Source: Nevskia sp. (lineage in GTDB: Bacteria; Pseudomonadota; Gammaproteobacteria; Nevskiales; Nevskiaceae). Taken from it: 64,000 nt of DNA. The stretch's first letter is position 1; the number at the start of each line of letters is the position of its first letter. Location: contig NZ_JAKFUM010000011.1 in the NCBI RefSeq assembly GCF_021732705.1, positions 62,001-126,000 of the forward strand, in the 5' to 3' direction. The notes beneath the pieces are model-generated. The model was not told where the DNA came from. It searched no databases and saw only the letters and a program-made list of their open reading frames with translations. Positions 45,224 through 54,770 of the stretch are shown here, in pieces. The position numbers and the translations under genes were made by a program.

Positions 45224-47815
45224 TCAGACCGGACGCGCCGGCGCCAGATTGGTCGGCCGCACGGCCGGCGCTTCACCCGGCTTCGGCGGGTACAGGAATG
45301 CCGCGATGGCCGGCAGGCCGAGCACGGCGCCGAACATGTTCGCGGTGAACATGAACAGCAGCAGCAGGCCCATGTCGATCTGGAACTGCAGCTGCGACAG
45401 CAGCCAGGTCGAAACCGACGCCGCCAAGGTGATGCCGGTGAAGATCACCGCCTTGCCGGTGCCGCGCAGGGTTTCGAAGTAGGCCACGCGCAGGCTCTTG
45501 CCTTCCTTCAGGCCCGACACCAGCACGCCGTAGACATAGATGCCGTAGTCGACGCCGATGCCGACCGCCAGTGCCAGCACCGGCAGGGTCGCGACCTTCA
45601 TGCCGATATCGAGCGAGGCCATCACCGCGTAGCCCATCTCCGACACCAGACCCAGCGGCACGAGAATGCAGACCAGTGCGCGCCACTCCTGGAAGCACAT
45701 CCACAGCAGCACGAGGATCACGGCGTAGACCAGCAGCACGACGCGGCCTTCCTGCTCCTCCACCACCTCGTTGGTGGCGGCCATCACGCCGACGTTGCCG
45801 GTGGCGAGCGCGAAGTTCACCGGGCAATCCTTGGTCATGCCTTCGTAGGCCGTGCGCAGGTCCGTCTGGTTCTTGCGGGCGGCTTCCAGCACTTCCGGCT
45901 TGGCCGAGTCGCCGAGCTGGAACACTTCGGCATTCGCCGCCTTCAGCTTCTGGAACGTCGTGTACTTGGTCGAGCAGTACTCCGGGGTCACGTCCGGGGC
46001 GCGCGAGAAGAAGTCCTTGGCGTTCTCGTCATTGAACTTCTTCACTTCCTCGACGATGTGGCTGATGGTCGCGGCCTTGTGATCCTTGGTGAACAGGTAG
46101 ATCGCGAGCGCGTCGCAGTCGTCGTTCAGCAGGCCGGTGGATGTCGGCACCAGTGCCGTGGCCTGCGCCAGCGCGAACTGGTTGCGCGGCAGCACCAGCG
46201 CGTTCAGGCGGCCTTCCGACAGGCCCTGATAGACGAGTTTGGCGAAGGTCAGCAGGCTCAGCGTCGACTGCACGCCATCGGTGTTTTCCATCTTCCACGC
46301 GAAGCGGTCGGCCTGATCCATCAGCTGGTAGCTGACGCAGCCATTCGGCTTGGTTTCGGCGATGACCTTGAAGATGTCGACGGCGATCTGGAAGTTGTCG
46401 GTGATCGCGTTGAAATCCTGATTGAAGCGGGAATCCGGCCGCAGTTCCGGCACGCCCTTCAGCGCGTCGCCGATCTTGAGATCCGCCTTGCCCCACAGCG
46501 CCCAGCCCAGCATGGCACCGGACACCGCCAGCACGCCGGTCGCCACCGCCGGCTTGGTGACACCCGACAGCCACCACCAGATCGGATCGAGCTTCGCGTC
46601 CTTCTTGGTCTGGCGATCGATGAAGGCATTCACGTCCTTCAGCTTGACCATCGTCAGCCAGATCGGCACGAACATCTTGTTGGCGACGATGATCGCCAGT
46701 CCGCCGAGCACGGCGTTGATCGACATCTCCTGAATGATCTGGATCTTGATCAGGTAGATCGTCGCGAAGCCGGCGACGTCGGTCAGCAGCGCGATGGTGC
46801 CGGCGATGGCCAGACGGCGGAACGTTTCGAGCGAGGCATCGAAGCTCGACTTGCCGGCGTGCACTTCATCGACCCAGGCGTTGACGTACTGCACGCCGTG
46901 CGACACGGACACCGCAAGAATCAGGAACGGCACCAGGATCGCGAACGGATCGACCCCGTAGCCGAGGGTCTTCAACAGACCCATTTCCCAGACCACGGCG
47001 ACCACGGACGAGAACAGCGGGATCATCGCCAGCTTGAACGAGCCGCAATAGATCCACAGCAGGAAGCCGGTGATGATCAGGGTCAGGCCGAAGAAGCCGG
47101 CGACCTCGAGCGAGGCCTTGGTCATGTCATCGACGATTTTCGCGAAGCCGATGATGTGGACCTTGATGCCGTCCTTCTCGTACTTCGCGCGCAACTGTTC
47201 GAGATACTGGCCGACCTTCGGGTAGTCGAGCTTCTCGCCGGTCTGCGGATCGATCTCGAGCAGTTCGGTCAGGATCATCGCGCCGCGCTGGTCGTTGGTG
47301 ACGATGCGACCGATCACCTGCGCCTTGGCGACGTTCGACTTCACCTTCTGCAGCACGTCCGGCGTCGGCTGATAGTCGGGCGGAATCACTGTGGCGCCGG
47401 ACAGGCCGCCTTCGATGTTCTCGACGTAGTTGACGTTCGGCGTGAACAGCGACGTGACCTTGGCGCGGTCAACACCCGGCATGAAGAACACTTCATCGGT
47501 CGCCTTCTGCAAGGTGCCCATGAATTCCGGCGTGTAGATGTCGCCGGTGCCCTCGTCCTTGATCAGCGCGACGAGCACCGTGTTGGCGCCACCGAAGTCA
47601 CGGTAGTACTCGCGGAACTTCTCCATGTACGGATGTTCCAGCGGCACCGACTTCAGCCAGCCGGCGTCCGGCTTCAGGCGCCCGGTCTGCACGACGAACA
47701 GCAGGGTCAGCACGATCAGCACCCAGTGCGTGATGTGCCGCTTGCCGTAGATGATCGGTTCAACGACCTTGAGAATCTTCTCGGCCCAGACGCCGCCTAC
47801 TGCTGCACCTGCCAT
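45224..47815 (-). CDS. MMPL/RND-superfamily transporter
   Basis: An 863-residue RND-type protein. The first helix (about 27-45) and first periplasmic domain (about 50-235) precede five helices (about 237-415). A second periplasmic domain (about 450-680), rich in cysteines (NGCVSYQ, NDDCDALA, EYCSTKY, KDCPVNF), and the last bundle with VGIGVDYGIYVYGVLVSGLKEG follow. It differs clearly from the HpnN-like protein. A GAAGGGA site precedes the ATG. It sits between YCF48 and two unknown genes; such RND proteins with DUF1302/DUF1329 are thought to move lipids or hydrophobic compounds across the envelope, substrate unknown. Confidence 0.9.
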   Translation of the reverse strand: MAGAAVGGVWAEKILKVVEPIIYGKRHITHWVLIVLTLLFVVQTGRLKPDAGWLKSVPLEHPYMEKFREYYRDFGGANTVLVALIKDEGTGDIYTPEFMGTLQKATDEVFFMPGVDRAKVTSLFTPNVNYVENIEGGLSGATVIPPDYQPTPDVLQKVKSNVAKAQVIGRIVTNDQRGAMILTELLEIDPQTGEKLDYPKVGQYLEQLRAKYEKDGIKVHIIGFAKIVDDMTKASLEVAGFFGLTLIITGFLLWIYCGSFKLAMIPLFSSVVAVVWEMGLLKTLGYGVDPFAILVPFLILAVSVSHGVQYVNAWVDEVHAGKSSFDASLETFRRLAIAGTIALLTDVAGFATIYLIKIQIIQEMSINAVLGGLAIIVANKMFVPIWLTMVKLKDVNAFIDRQTKKDAKLDPIWWWLSGVTKPAVATGVLAVSGAMLGWALWGKADLKIGDALKGVPELRPDSRFNQDFNAITDNFQIAVDIFKVIAETKPNGCVSYQLMDQADRFAWKMENTDGVQSTLSLLTFAKLVYQGLSEGRLNALVLPRNQFALAQATALVPTSTGLLNDDCDALAIYLFTKDHKAATISHIVEEVKKFNDENAKDFFSRAPDVTPEYCSTKYTTFQKLKAANAEVFQLGDSAKPEVLEAARKNQTDLRTAYEGMTKDCPVNFALATGNVGVMAATNEVVEEQEGRVVLLVYAVILVLLWMCFQEWRALVCILVPLGLVSEMGYAVMASLDIGMKVATLPVLALAVGIGVDYGIYVYGVLVSGLKEGKSLRVAYFETLRGTGKAVIFTGITLAASVSTWLLSQLQFQIDMGLLLLFMFTANMFGAVLGLPAIAAFLYPPKPGEAPAVRPTNLAPARPV

Positions 47816-47860
47816 GTCCCTTCTCCGCGACGAATCGTTATGTGGTGTGAGCAGCGAGCG

Positions 47861-48970
47861 TCAGTTCGGAACCGGCAGCGCCTGCACGCCCGAGGTTCCG
47901 ACCACGATCAGGCCGCCGGCAGCAGCCAGCCCCATGTTCATGTTGATGTTGGTCGGCAGCACGATGCGGTTGAGCGCACCGGCGGCGAAATCCGCCTTCA
48001 TGACGCGGCCGTTGGCGCCGAACAGCAGCACCTGGCCGTCGTCGCTGACCGAGCCGCCGAACAGGCTTTCGGTGTCTTCCGATGCCAGACGGGTCCAGCC
48101 CGCGACTTCGCTGATCGGATTGGCCAGACTGCCCGAGGCTTCCGGATTCGCGGCCAGTTCCCGCAGCGCGGCGAGGTCGGCTTCGGTCAGCACGGCCGCC
48201 TTCGACAGGTCGGCCGCATGGAACGCGTTGCCGCGCAGGCCGAACATCACGGCACCGTTGGCACCATCGGGCACCGTGCCGAAGTAAGAACCGGTGTACG
48301 GCGACTTGAGCTGTGTCCAGGTCGAGCCCCGATCGACCGAGCGCGCCAGGAAGCCGCGTTCACCGGTCAGCAGCAGGCTGCCATCGCCGAGCGTGACGAG
48401 GTTGTAGAGATTCGGCTGATCCTCGAACACGGACGATTCGATCGTCTCCCAGGTCTTGCCGCCATCGGCCGTGCGCTTCAGCGCACCATTGCCGCCGGCG
48501 ACGAGGCCATTGCTCGTGTCGAAGAACAGGATGTCGAAATACGGCTTGCCCCAGCTGGCATCGAACTGCGCCAGCGTCCAGGTCTTGCCGGCATCCTCGG
48601 TCGCGAGGATGGTGCCGTCGTAGCCCACGGCCCAGCCATGGGTGTCATCGAGAAAGCGGACGCGCACGAGGGTCGCATCCGCCGGAGTCGGAACCTGCTT
48701 CCACGCCTTGCCGTCTTCGGACAGCAGCACGCCGCCGCGCTGGCCCACCGCGACATAGCCCGAGCCGGCCTTGGCGATGCCCAGCAGCAGGCTCGACACC
48801 GCACGCGGCGCTTCGACCGAAGGCCGTGCGACGAGCGTCGTGTCGGTACCGGTGTCTTCGTCGCCGGAAGATTCCGCTTCCTGCGCGAACAGGTAGACCG
48901 GGAAGGCAACGGCGACCGCGAGCGACGACAGCGCGGCCAGCTTGCGCAGCGAGAGAGCGTGACGATTCAT
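47861..48970 (-). CDS. YCF48-related (BNR-repeat beta-propeller) exported protein
   Basis: A 369-residue protein with a signal peptide (residues 1-29, ending YLFA) and a propeller of repeated blades each holding a Asp-x-Gly-x-x-W motif (SEDGKAWKQV, TEDAGKTWTL, TADGGKTWET, VDRGSTWTQL). The family is named after the photosystem II assembly factor Ycf48/HCF136, but bacterial copies beside RND, DUF1302 and DUF1329 genes have no proven function. It is 45 bp upstream of the RND gene in the same operon. It may be a periplasmic assembly or substrate-handling component; this is inference. Confidence 0.88.
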   Translation of the reverse strand: MNRHALSLRKLAALSSLAVAVAFPVYLFAQEAESSGDEDTGTDTTLVARPSVEAPRAVSSLLLGIAKAGSGYVAVGQRGGVLLSEDGKAWKQVPTPADATLVRVRFLDDTHGWAVGYDGTILATEDAGKTWTLAQFDASWGKPYFDILFFDTSNGLVAGGNGALKRTADGGKTWETIESSVFEDQPNLYNLVTLGDGSLLLTGERGFLARSVDRGSTWTQLKSPYTGSYFGTVPDGANGAVMFGLRGNAFHAADLSKAAVLTEADLAALRELAANPEASGSLANPISEVAGWTRLASEDTESLFGGSVSDDGQVLLFGANGRVMKADFAAGALNRIVLPTNINMNMGLAAAGGLIVVGTSGVQALPVPN

Positions 48971-49029
48971 GCGAGGGTCCTGAAATCTTGAGCCGGCGCC
49001 GTGCCGTCAACGACGGCGCTTCCGGCACG

Positions 49030-49055
49030 GGGCCGGCGAGTGGTCTCGCCGGCCC
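49030..49055 (-). other. Stable hairpin between the DUF1329 and YCF48 genes
   Basis: An 11-bp perfect stem (49030-49040 with 49045-49055), GC-rich, four-base loop, no U-run. It could modulate message stability or partly uncouple the downstream genes. Confidence 0.45.
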
Positions 49056-49085
49056 GGTGGAGCTGCCAGTACTGCGACTGCGCGA

Positions 49086-50633
49086 CTACTTCGACTGCGA
49101 CTTGCGGTTCAGGCTGCCCGGCGAGAAGTAGTCATCCTTGAAGCCGATCTTGAAGTCGCTGATCTTGTCTTCGTTCGACAGCGCGGTGACGAAGTAGCGG
49201 CCCGACTGCAGGTCGTAGATCACTTCCGGAATGCCGGTGACGGTCGGCACGAACGGCACCGAGATCAGCTGCGCTTCCTGCACCTTCCACAGCTGGTCGC
49301 GGTTGTCGTAGGCATCGACCGCGGCGATCGCCCAGCTGTCCTCGTCGACATAGAAGCGGCGCTTCTTGAACTGGTGACGCAGGCCGGCGCGCAGCGTGGC
49401 CTCGACGATCCAGACGCGATGCAGCTCATAGCGCGACAGGTTCTGGTTGATGTGGCCCGGACGGACGATGTCCTTGTACTTGATCAGCGGCGCGTTGATC
49501 AGGAACGAGTTGTACGCGATGTACATCTCCTTCTTGCCGACGAGCTTCCAGTCATAGCGATCGAGCGCGCCGTTGAACACGTCGACCTGGTCGTTGAACT
49601 GCTCGCCGTCGGTACCGATGTACGGGTTGTCGTAGCCCACGTCCGGCGCGCGGTTCACGCGGCCGAGGCCCGGGTTGAAGATCCACGCATCACGGCCTGA
49701 ACCGCCGGCACCCGAGGTTTCATGCACGAGCGTCAGCTGCCCGGCGACCTTGGCGGGCGCCACGACGTTCGAGAGGTAGTACAGCAGGATCTTGGTGCCC
49801 GGATTGGCTTCCTCGAGGTTCGCGTACTTGAACTTCACGTCCTCGATCAGCTTGGTGATCTTGTACGAACCATCGGCCTTGACCACGGCCTGGTTGTTGT
49901 AGCGCTTCACCGCTGAACCGCGGTAGCGCATCTTGTGGTTCCAGATCACTTCCGCGCCCGACTTCGGAATCGGGAACGGGAAGCCGAGCACCGCGCCTTC
50001 GACTTCATCGGTGCCCTTCAGCTCGGCCGTCGTCGCGTTCTTGATCGTCGCGGCGTTGATCTGGTCCGGGAAGAACGCCGAACGCAAGGTCGGGTAGACG
50101 ATCATCTTGTACGTCGGGTACTTCGCGAACATCGCCTTCTGACCTTCGGTCAGCTTGTCGGCGTACTTCGCGACATCCGCCTTGGTGATGATGAACAGCG
50201 GCTTCTCGAACGTGCCGCCGCCACCGATCTGCTGGCGCTGCTTGGTGGCCAGCTTGGCCAGATCCGGCGGCAGCTTGGCGATGATGTCGTCGATCTGCTT
50301 GGAGATCTTCGGGTAGTCGGCCAGCGTGAAGGTATCGAGATACTTCAGCAGCGCGTCGAAGTCGCCCGGGCTCTTCGCGCGGATCGCTTCGAACTGCTGA
50401 CGCAGTTCCTCGAGCTTCGCCGGCGTCAGCGCACGCACTTCGGCGTCGAAGTTCTTGCCGCCGACCCAGGCCGGAATCGAGCCGTCGGCGTTGGCACCGG
50501 CCACGGCACCGACCGGCGTCAATTCCTTGCCGAGCTTGGCCGCCTCATCGGGACCCGCCTTGGCAAATGCCGCGGAACTGGCGGCCATGCCGATCGCGGC
50601 ACCCGCCACATACAGACTCATTTTCTTGAACAT
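49086..50633 (-). CDS. DUF1329 outer-membrane lipoprotein-sorting-like protein
   Basis: A 515-residue exported protein. The signal peptide (residues 1-23, MFKKMSLYVAGAAIGMAASSAAFA) is followed by the DUF1329 domain: AKLGKELTPVGAVAGANADGSIPAW, a central LolA/LolB-like half-barrel (PIPKSGAEVIWNHKMRYRG) and C-terminal HRVWIVEATLRAGLRHQFKKRRFYVDED, VDAYDNRDQLWKVQEA. The family has an outer-membrane lipid-transfer look. The start at 50633 has GAGGAG six bases upstream. It is the partner of the DUF1302 gene directly upstream, as in many pseudomonads and related bacteria. Confidence 0.93.
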   Translation of the reverse strand: MFKKMSLYVAGAAIGMAASSAAFAKAGPDEAAKLGKELTPVGAVAGANADGSIPAWVGGKNFDAEVRALTPAKLEELRQQFEAIRAKSPGDFDALLKYLDTFTLADYPKISKQIDDIIAKLPPDLAKLATKQRQQIGGGGTFEKPLFIITKADVAKYADKLTEGQKAMFAKYPTYKMIVYPTLRSAFFPDQINAATIKNATTAELKGTDEVEGAVLGFPFPIPKSGAEVIWNHKMRYRGSAVKRYNNQAVVKADGSYKITKLIEDVKFKYANLEEANPGTKILLYYLSNVVAPAKVAGQLTLVHETSGAGGSGRDAWIFNPGLGRVNRAPDVGYDNPYIGTDGEQFNDQVDVFNGALDRYDWKLVGKKEMYIAYNSFLINAPLIKYKDIVRPGHINQNLSRYELHRVWIVEATLRAGLRHQFKKRRFYVDEDSWAIAAVDAYDNRDQLWKVQEAQLISVPFVPTVTGIPEVIYDLQSGRYFVTALSNEDKISDFKIGFKDDYFSPGSLNRKSQSK

Positions 50634-50739
50634 CGGTGTGCTCCTCTCGTGATTCTTCATTGCCAATCGAGGTGGCTCGGGGGTTGCGGCGTGCCGGCCT
50701 GCCGCATCCCTGCGACGCGCCGGCGGCATGCATCAGGGA

Positions 50740-52929
50740 TCAGAACGTGTACGAAATCTGGAAGCCGAAAGTGTCGCGATCGCGCTGGGTGTTGTTGGTG
50801 CCGCCACCGGTCGAGCCGAGATAGATCAGCTGGCCGGCCCACGGGCCGCCATTCTCGATTTCGGTACTGATCGAATACGTGATCGTGCCTTCGATGAAGT
50901 TCTGCACCGGCAGCGGCGAGATGCCATAGACGTCGTGGCCGAAGAACAGCGCCGGCTTGAAGTTCAGGCCCAAGAACACGTTGTTGTATTCGAAGCGCGT
51001 CAGGATGCGGTAGCCGGCCGAGAAGTCGCTGGCAAAGCCCTTGCGCTGCTGCGTCGGGTTCAGCGAGCGCGCGTCCGGCGTGCCGTTCGGGCGGCCGGTG
51101 CCGTCGGCACCCGGGCTGGCGTGCGTGTTGTTGTTGTTGCCGCCTTCGATCTGCAGGCGATCGATGCTCGGCAGGCCGTAGATGTGGGTCAGGCCCACTT
51201 CCGCGAGGATGATGACCTGATCGGCGCCGAACGGGTTTTCCGACGCACCGATGGCGCGGATGCCGGTCAGGTCCAGCTGGTCGACCGTGAAGCGCTCATA
51301 GCCGCGAATGCGCTGGTTCGGCTGGATTTCCTGGCCGCGATAGCCGGAGATGAAGTCCGGCACGGCATTGCGCGACGACGGCAGCGTGAAGACATCGCCC
51401 GAACCGACGGCGCCGAGCAGCGTCGGCAGGCCGTTCAGCAGACCGGTGACATTGCCGAGCAGCTGCTGCGGATTCGACGTGGTGATGTCGCCGATCGCCG
51501 GGCCGAGCGCAGCGATGGTCTGGGTGATGAACTGCGGCGACAGGCCGAGGGTGATGTCCTGCCGTGGCAGCGACGGCTGCAGGCCGGCAAAGAACAGATC
51601 GACGACGCTGACCTGCAGCGGCAGATTCGGGCGCACCGAATACTCGCCAGCCAGCGACCACTTGCCGATGTTGGTGTTGAAGCTGACACCGAACACCTGG
51701 TTGTTCTCCGGGTAGTCGAAGAACACCTTCAGCGAATCGATCGGCGCCGGCTCCAGCCCGGTCTCCGGATTCAGGCCGACGAAGCCATTGCAGGAAGTGA
51801 ACGCATCGACGAAGCCGTTGGCGTCGCGGGCACAGGATTCGCTGGTCGCGATCACGCTCACGTACGGCAGGCGGCTGTGATAGTTCAGCCCATAGAAGCC
51901 GAGTTCGGTGCCGCCGTTGAACTCCGGCAGATACCAGGTCAGCTTGAAGCCGCCCTGCCCCTGATTGTTCGGCTGCGCGAAGCTCAGCGGCAGTACCTGC
52001 GCCGTCAGGGACGAGTTCGAGATGGCGTTGATCGGGAACGGAATCCGCTGCAGGCGATCCGGATCTTCCGAGAACTGGCCGACCGACACCAGGAAGCTGT
52101 CGGCATTGTAGAAATCGAGGAACGAATAGAACGTGCCGCCCACGTCCGGATTCACGCGGCGCCACGCGAACTGGTAGATCAAGTCGAGCGACAGGCCTTC
52201 GCCGAGCTGGGTGTTGAAGCTCAGCAGCGGCACCGACTGGAACACTTCGTTGATCGGCGTACCCGGCTGGTGCAGCAGGCGGGCGTCCGGCGGCTGCAGT
52301 TCGTTGATCGAGTTCAGCACCACGAAGCTCGACTCGCCCCAGCGGATGTGCTGGTAGCCGACGGTGGCGTTGAAATCCTGCCCGAGCAGGTTGAAGGCGC
52401 CGCCGATGAAGGCGTCCTTGATCTGGAAATCCTGACCGACCGGACGGCCCTGATTGCTCGGACGGGCGGTTCGCGCCGGCTGGAAATTGGTGTCCGGATG
52501 GCTTTCGGTGAAGCGGTAGTTCACCGGATCGAAGAACGCCAGCACGCCGAACTTGAAGTTCAGGTTGTCGTACTGGCCGCTGAGATCGGTGCTGAGCTTG
52601 GTGACGCCCGACACCAGATCCCACTGGTCGTAGTTCAGGTCGCCGTTGTCCTTGTTGGTGCCGACGAAGGCGCCGGGCGCATCGACCAGACGCTGGTTCG
52701 GGGCCGGATCACCGGTGAAGCTGAGGCAGCCGTCGGGGCACAGCGCCGGGTTGATGTTGGTCTTGCCGATCAGTCGGGCGTCGGCCTTCTCGGCGCGAAC
52801 CGCGGCACCGACCGACAGGCTGCTCTTCCACGAGCCGGTGAATTCACCGAACTCGAAGTCGATCGCGTGCGCGGGCATCTGATAGGCCAGCGCCACGAGA
52901 ACGGCGCTGCGGAATGCATTCAGTTTCAT
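50740..52929 (-). CDS. DUF1302 outer-membrane protein
   Basis: A 729-residue outer-membrane beta-barrel candidate. A signal peptide (residues 1-22, ending MPAHA) precedes a barrel rich in alternating aromatic strands and ending in Phe (GFQISYTF). The DUF1302 start IDFEFGEFTGSWKSSLSVGAAVRAEKAD and GYQHIRWGESSFVVLNSINELQPPDARLL are characteristic. The start at 52929 is set by the signal peptide with GGAG about 9 bases upstream. It heads the DUF1302-DUF1329-YCF48-RND set. Likely a channel for a hydrophobic substrate; no experiment known to me fixes that. Confidence 0.93.
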   Translation of the reverse strand: MKLNAFRSAVLVALAYQMPAHAIDFEFGEFTGSWKSSLSVGAAVRAEKADARLIGKTNINPALCPDGCLSFTGDPAPNQRLVDAPGAFVGTNKDNGDLNYDQWDLVSGVTKLSTDLSGQYDNLNFKFGVLAFFDPVNYRFTESHPDTNFQPARTARPSNQGRPVGQDFQIKDAFIGGAFNLLGQDFNATVGYQHIRWGESSFVVLNSINELQPPDARLLHQPGTPINEVFQSVPLLSFNTQLGEGLSLDLIYQFAWRRVNPDVGGTFYSFLDFYNADSFLVSVGQFSEDPDRLQRIPFPINAISNSSLTAQVLPLSFAQPNNQGQGGFKLTWYLPEFNGGTELGFYGLNYHSRLPYVSVIATSESCARDANGFVDAFTSCNGFVGLNPETGLEPAPIDSLKVFFDYPENNQVFGVSFNTNIGKWSLAGEYSVRPNLPLQVSVVDLFFAGLQPSLPRQDITLGLSPQFITQTIAALGPAIGDITTSNPQQLLGNVTGLLNGLPTLLGAVGSGDVFTLPSSRNAVPDFISGYRGQEIQPNQRIRGYERFTVDQLDLTGIRAIGASENPFGADQVIILAEVGLTHIYGLPSIDRLQIEGGNNNNTHASPGADGTGRPNGTPDARSLNPTQQRKGFASDFSAGYRILTRFEYNNVFLGLNFKPALFFGHDVYGISPLPVQNFIEGTITYSISTEIENGGPWAGQLIYLGSTGGGTNNTQRDRDTFGFQISYTF

Positions 52930-53020
52930 CAACTTTCTCCCCACTGGACGCCGCATGCGTGCACGGCGGTTGTTCTTGTTGTCGTATGCCCCCGAGCGGG
53001 CATCGTTGGTCTGCTGCAGG

Positions 53021-53761
53021 TCAGTCGCCCAGCACTCCGCGGCTGACAAAATGGACGTAATCCCGGATCAGTTCATCGCGCCGCCCCGGGTACAGCGGCG
53101 CGTTGTTTCCGAATGGCGAAAAGCGGAGTCCGCCCAGCGCCGTCAAGCCGAACAACGTGGAACTCAGGCACAGCAACATCTGCAGCCACAGCTTTTCACG
53201 CGGCTTGCGCGGCAGGCGCTTCGCCAGAAGCCGTTCGATCTCGATGACGTACGACGCGCTCTTGCTCAGCAGCAGCGACTGGCCGACATCGCCGCCATCG
53301 GAGGCCAGCTTGGCCAGAAAGCGGATCGCATCGCGGCCGGTTTCGTTGGCGTGGAAGACCAGCACCACCGGCATCACCAGCGCGGTGACCAGATCCTCGG
53401 TGCCCAGGGTGCCGGCCTCGTCGGCTGCGCGGACATCGGCCAGCGCCGCATCGTAGTAAGGCTGGAAAATCTGCTGGACATGCTCGGCCACGGCGTCGAC
53501 GAGGCCCTGCTTGTCCTTGAAGTGATAGTGGATCGCCGACTGATTGCCCTGCCCGGCCTTCTGCACGATTTCGCGCAGGCTGACAGCGCCAATCGCGCGG
53601 TCGGCGAACAGCTTCATCGCTTCCCGGATCAGCACCTCGCGGGTGCCGCTGGTGCTTTCGGCGATGCGCTTGCTGCGCGGACTGCGCGCAATGGCCCGCG
53701 AGACCACGGCACGACCATCGGCTTTCTTGCTGGCGACAGGTCGTTTGGCAGCGATCAGCAT
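53021..53761 (-). CDS. TetR-family transcriptional regulator
   Basis: A 246-residue TetR protein. After a Lys/Arg-rich extension (about residues 1-35) the HTH is clear (TREVLIREAMKLFADRAIGAVSLREIVQKAGQGNQSAIHYHFKDKQGLVDAV). The rest is an all-helical ligand domain. The Asn-Gln-Ser-Ala-Ile-His-Tyr-His-Phe form is typical of regulators of lipid or aromatic metabolism. The start is the ATG at 53761. It is 91 bp upstream of DUF1302 in the same direction and divergent from the methyltransferase gene, so it may control both sides. The ligand may be an acyl-CoA or the transported substrate. Confidence 0.92.
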   Translation of the reverse strand: MLIAAKRPVASKKADGRAVVSRAIARSPRSKRIAESTSGTREVLIREAMKLFADRAIGAVSLREIVQKAGQGNQSAIHYHFKDKQGLVDAVAEHVQQIFQPYYDAALADVRAADEAGTLGTEDLVTALVMPVVLVFHANETGRDAIRFLAKLASDGGDVGQSLLLSKSASYVIEIERLLAKRLPRKPREKLWLQMLLCLSSTLFGLTALGGLRFSPFGNNAPLYPGRRDELIRDYVHFVSRGVLGD

Positions 53762-53786
53762 GGACGGGGGGCGACATCCAGGAGTT

Positions 53787-53814
53787 AATGCGGTTCCATT
53801 ACGATAGTCGCATT
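53787..53814. promoter_or_regulatory. Palindromic operator candidate AATGCG-N16-CGCATT in the TetR/methyltransferase divergent region
   Basis: Perfect six-base arms (AATGCG at 53787, CGCATT at 53809) flank a 16-base spacer, 26 bp before the TetR start and 51 bp before the methyltransferase start. Location fits autoregulation; identity is unproven. Confidence 0.4.
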
Positions 53815-53864
53815 CATGTTTTCGCGGCAAGCCTGCAGTGAATTTTTCCCAAAGGAGTTCAGTG

Positions 53865-54728
53865 ATGCCGAAACCGTCGCGTGCCGCCGCCGTCAGCCCC
53901 ACCGCGCTGTACACCGGTGCCGTCTGGGCCCGCAACGGCCTGTCGCATCCGGCCTTCGCAACGCTCGAAGGCCATCTGATGTTCCAGGCCGCGCGGCCGG
54001 CGCTGGCGCTGGCGCGCGCGCTCGGCGGACCGACGCTCGAGGGTCTGCTGCTGTCGCGCCATCGGGTCATCGACCAGCAACTCCATGCCGCGATCAAGGC
54101 CGGCAGGGTCACGCAGGTGATCGAGATCGCCGCCGGCCTGTCGCCGCGCGGCTGGCGCTTCGTCAAGCACTACGGCCCGCGCATCCGCTACATCGAGGCC
54201 GACCTGCCGGGCATGGCGGCACGCAAGCGCGCGTTGCTGACGCGGCTGGGGCATCACGGTGACCGCCATCGCGTGGTCGATATCGACGCCTTCGCCGAAG
54301 CCGGGCCGATGAGCCTCGCGGCCATCGCCGACACCCTCGATCCGACCCAAGGCACGGCGATCATCACCGAAGGCCTGATCAACTATTTCCCGGTCGATGC
54401 CGTCACCGGCCTGTGGTCGCGCATGGCGACAACGCTGTCGCGCTTCCCGAACGGGCTGTACCTGTCGGACCTGCACATCGGCGGCGAAAACCGCAATCCG
54501 GCCGTGCGCGCGTTCGTGCAGGCGCTGTCGGTGTTCGTCCGCGGCCGCGTGCACCTGCACTTCTCGTCGGCCGACGAGGCAGTCCAAGCAATTGAATCAG
54601 CAGGCTTTTCCAGCGCGAAACTGCTGCGCCCGTCGGACCTTGCGAAAGACTGGCCGGACTGTCGCGATCCGGCCGCGCGCCTGGTCCGCGTGATCGTCGC
54701 CCACACCGAGTCTCCGCGCGCCGCGTGA
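53865..54728 (+). CDS. LCMT/PPM-like class I SAM-dependent methyltransferase
   Basis: A 287-residue protein of the leucine carboxyl methyltransferase-like family. It has VIEIAAGLSPRGWRF (SAM-binding loop), YIEADLPGMAARKRALL, ITEGLINYFPVDAV and a C-terminal SSAKLLRPSDLAKDW. The start at 53865 has AAAGGAG about 8 bases upstream. It is divergent from the TetR gene. In bacteria such enzymes methylate carboxyl or hydroxyl groups of small or lipid-like compounds; the substrate is unknown. Confidence 0.88.
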   Translation: MPKPSRAAAVSPTALYTGAVWARNGLSHPAFATLEGHLMFQAARPALALARALGGPTLEGLLLSRHRVIDQQLHAAIKAGRVTQVIEIAAGLSPRGWRFVKHYGPRIRYIEADLPGMAARKRALLTRLGHHGDRHRVVDIDAFAEAGPMSLAAIADTLDPTQGTAIITEGLINYFPVDAVTGLWSRMATTLSRFPNGLYLSDLHIGGENRNPAVRAFVQALSVFVRGRVHLHFSSADEAVQAIESAGFSSAKLLRPSDLAKDWPDCRDPAARLVRVIVAHTESPRAA

Positions 54729-54770
54729 GTGCACGCGACCGGACTAGGCAAAAACCAACCGGTGGAAGTT

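Noticed and set aside
46058-48991. 977-codon open frame opposite the second RND and YCF48 genes
   Set aside because: Same kind of composition artefact; spans two real genes and their spacer on the other strand.
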